A stretch of 5,255 nucleotides of DNA from Methanobrevibacter sp. Lineage in GTDB: Archaea > Methanobacteriota > Methanobacteria > Methanobacteriales > Methanobacteriaceae. This document shows positions 3,749 to 5,255 of this stretch, piece by piece. The translations under genes and the position numbers were made by a program. Where the stretch lies: NCBI GenBank assembly GCA_016838945.1, contig JADLKP010000157.1, forward strand, positions 1 through 5,255, read 5' to 3'. Numbering within the stretch: position 1 is the first letter of the stretch; each line of letters begins with the position of its first letter. The notes under the pieces are model-generated. The model had not been told where the DNA came from. It saw nothing but the letters and a program-made list of their open reading frames with translations, and made no database searches.

Positions 3749-5188
3749 ATGAAAGTCGTACTTGCTGGAACTGGAAGTGCAGTAGGAAAAACTACAATTT
3801 CTACAGGAATTATGAAAGCACTTCAAGATGAAAATGTTCAGCCATTCAAGGTTGGCCCTGATTTTATAGATCCTTCTTACCACACTATCGCTACCGGTAA
3901 TGTGTCAAGGAACTTGGATTCCTTTTTCATGACTGAATCCCAGATAATAAGCTCTTTTGAAAGAGGCCTTGAAAAGTCAAATTCCAAGATGGGAATCATT
4001 GAGGGAGTGAGAGGTTTATACGAAGGAATCAGCCCTATAAGCGACATAGGAAATACGGCCTCTATTGCAAAAGCTTTAGATGCTCCAGTTGTATTGCTTA
4101 TGGATTCTCGCAGTTTGGTTAAAAGTGCAGCTGCGGTTGTTTTGGGCTTTAAAGCTCTTGACCCTGAAATTCGTATTGAGGGAGTTATTTTAAATAAAGT
4201 TAAGGGTAAAAGACATTATTTAAAGGCTAAAGAGTCTGTAGAAAAATTAGCAGATGTTCCAGTTATCGGTGGCATTCCACGTAATGAGGAAATTGCTGTG
4301 GAAGAGAGACATTTAGGTTTGGTTCCTGCTCTTGAAAAGGAAAAAATCAATAGAAACATTGAACTTTGGGGAAAGATTGCCGAGGAATATATAGACTTGG
4401 ATGCTCTTAAAACCATAATGAAAACAAGCAGCAAATCCAATGTAAAGGACAATAGGAATAAGGCCATTGAGGCACATGAGGATGAATTTAACAAACACCA
4501 TAATGATGCTATTGAACTTGAAGTCACCAATGGCGCCAAACCAGGGCAATTATGGAAAACAGGCAATAAGACTCCTTTGAAGATAGGTGTTGCAATTGAT
4601 GAGATCTTCACCTTTTATTATAAGGAAACTTTGGAATCCCTTGAAGACAATGGTGCCAAGATTGTTCCATTCAGCCCATATAAGGATGAGGAGATTCCAG
4701 ATGTGGATGCTCTTTATATTGGTGGAGGGTATCCTGAAGTCTTTAAGAAGGACTTGTCAGAAAACAAATCCATGTTGAAGTCAATCAACAGATTCCACAA
4801 TGAGGATAGGCCGATTTATGGTGAATGCGGTGGATTGATCTATCTATCCAAATCCATAGATGGTTTGGATATGGTGAATGCAATTCCTTATGCAGCTGAA
4901 ATGACTCCTAAAGTTCAAGGATTGAATTATGTTGTAGCCCAATCCAATAAGGATAATCTTATTTCAGATAAGGGTGATGTATTCAGAGCTCATGAATTCC
5001 ATTACACCAAACTCAATATCGACAGCACACAAGATCTTGTATTTGATGTCTTAAGAGGTAGAGGCCTATTGAATAATATGGATGGTGTAAGTGTTAAGAA
5101 CACTTTGGCAAATTATATTCATATTCATGCATGTTCACATCCTAACTTCGGATACAATTTCACTAGAAACATATCTGAGTTGGATTAA
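3749..5188 (+). CDS. cfbB: Ni-sirohydrochlorin / cobyrinate a,c-diamide synthase
   Basis: A 479-residue cytoplasmic enzyme that uses ATP and glutamine to amidate the a- and c-acetate side chains of a tetrapyrrole. In methanogens this is Ni-sirohydrochlorin on the way to coenzyme F430 (CfbB), and possibly cobyrinate for cobamides (CbiA); the sequence cannot separate these roles. The N-terminal ATPase domain (1-220) has the P-loop GTGSAVGKTT (7-16), the substrate segment KVGPDFIDPSYH (34-45) and the Walker B-like IIEGVRGLYEG (83-93). The C-terminal class I glutamine amidotransferase domain (about 277-470) has IGGGYPE (324-330), nucleophile Cys360 in YGECGGLIYLS, HEFHY (415-419) and a His-rich IHIHACSHP (457-465) with the probable catalytic His. 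Between the domains is a long hydrophilic linker (about 222-276), roughly twice the usual length. Start ATG 3749 is supported by the TATA box 26 bases upstream. No partner pathway genes are in the window. Confidence 0.88.
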   Translation: MKVVLAGTGSAVGKTTISTGIMKALQDENVQPFKVGPDFIDPSYHTIATGNVSRNLDSFFMTESQIISSFERGLEKSNSKMGIIEGVRGLYEGISPISDIGNTASIAKALDAPVVLLMDSRSLVKSAAAVVLGFKALDPEIRIEGVILNKVKGKRHYLKAKESVEKLADVPVIGGIPRNEEIAVEERHLGLVPALEKEKINRNIELWGKIAEEYIDLDALKTIMKTSSKSNVKDNRNKAIEAHEDEFNKHHNDAIELEVTNGAKPGQLWKTGNKTPLKIGVAIDEIFTFYYKETLESLEDNGAKIVPFSPYKDEEIPDVDALYIGGGYPEVFKKDLSENKSMLKSINRFHNEDRPIYGECGGLIYLSKSIDGLDMVNAIPYAAEMTPKVQGLNYVVAQSNKDNLISDKGDVFRAHEFHYTKLNIDSTQDLVFDVLRGRGLLNNMDGVSVKNTLANYIHIHACSHPNFGYNFTRNISELD

Positions 5189-5212
5189 ATTTTTATTTTT
5201 ATTTTAATTTTC
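5189..5212 (+). terminator. T-rich terminator after cfbB
   Basis: The sequence right after the TAA stop has T5, T5, T4 and T4 runs separated by single or double A, without a GC-rich stem. This is the usual archaeal oligo-U termination signal. The remaining bases to 5255 are AT-rich with nothing recognisable. Confidence 0.55.
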
Positions 5213-5255
5213 TTATTGAAATTCTTAATTATTCATTTTGAAAGATTTTTAATTT

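Noticed and set aside
3698..4611. Minus-strand open frames opposite cfbB (3698-3883, 4216-4611, 4313-4549)
   Set aside because: They overlap conserved cfbB coding sequence in the antisense direction, and their translations are low-complexity Ser/Phe/Leu-rich shadows.
4587..4778. Plus-strand 63-codon frame inside cfbB
   Set aside because: It is an out-of-frame overlap with the conserved amidotransferase domain, with no ribosome binding site of its own.

Overview
The window looks like a very AT-rich methanogenic archaeon, most likely Methanobacteriales of the Methanobrevibacter or Methanosphaera kind. The reasons are a CfbB/CbiA-type a,c-diamide synthase (coenzyme F430 or cobamide synthesis), an archaeal-type 2-isopropylmalate synthase, archaeal TATA boxes (TTTATATA with a purine-rich BRE), GGTGAT-type Shine-Dalgarno sequences, and oligo-T tracts after genes. 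The genus is an inference from composition and protein style, not from a search.

Layout. Bases 1-121 are non-coding downstream sequence made mostly of two copies of a 46-bp AT-rich tandem repeat. Bases 122-1684 (minus) encode the 2-isopropylmalate synthase family enzyme, called leuA. Bases 1757-2872 (minus) encode a radical SAM protein with a C-terminal helix-hairpin-helix, of the 'putative DNA modification/repair' type. The 876-base gap 2873-3748 is not empty. It holds a 53-codon small membrane-protein gene (2983-3144, minus) with a perfect AAGGTGAT ribosome binding site. Upstream of that is a second candidate small membrane-protein frame (3233-3349, minus) with the same ribosome binding site but no ATG. 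It also holds a strong hairpin (3213-3253), a canonical plus-strand TATA box (3185-3192), a dense plus-strand T-tract region, and a possible decayed gene remnant (3501-3701, minus). Bases 3749-5188 (plus) encode CfbB/CbiA, apparently from a leaderless transcript, followed by a T-rich terminator and about 45 bases of AT-rich sequence with nothing recognisable.

How they work together. The three large genes serve unrelated processes: leucine (or related branched-chain) synthesis, a presumed nucleic-acid modification or repair step, and tetrapyrrole amidation for F430/cobamide. This is ordinary archaeal core genome rather than a single operon. leuA and the radical SAM gene are co-directional and 72 bp apart, so partial read-through is possible, but each has its own candidate TATA element. 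cfbB is divergent. The least explained part is the 2.9-3.7 kb gap, where two small hydrophobic proteins, a hairpin enclosing a stop codon, and a possible oppositely directed RNA lie together.
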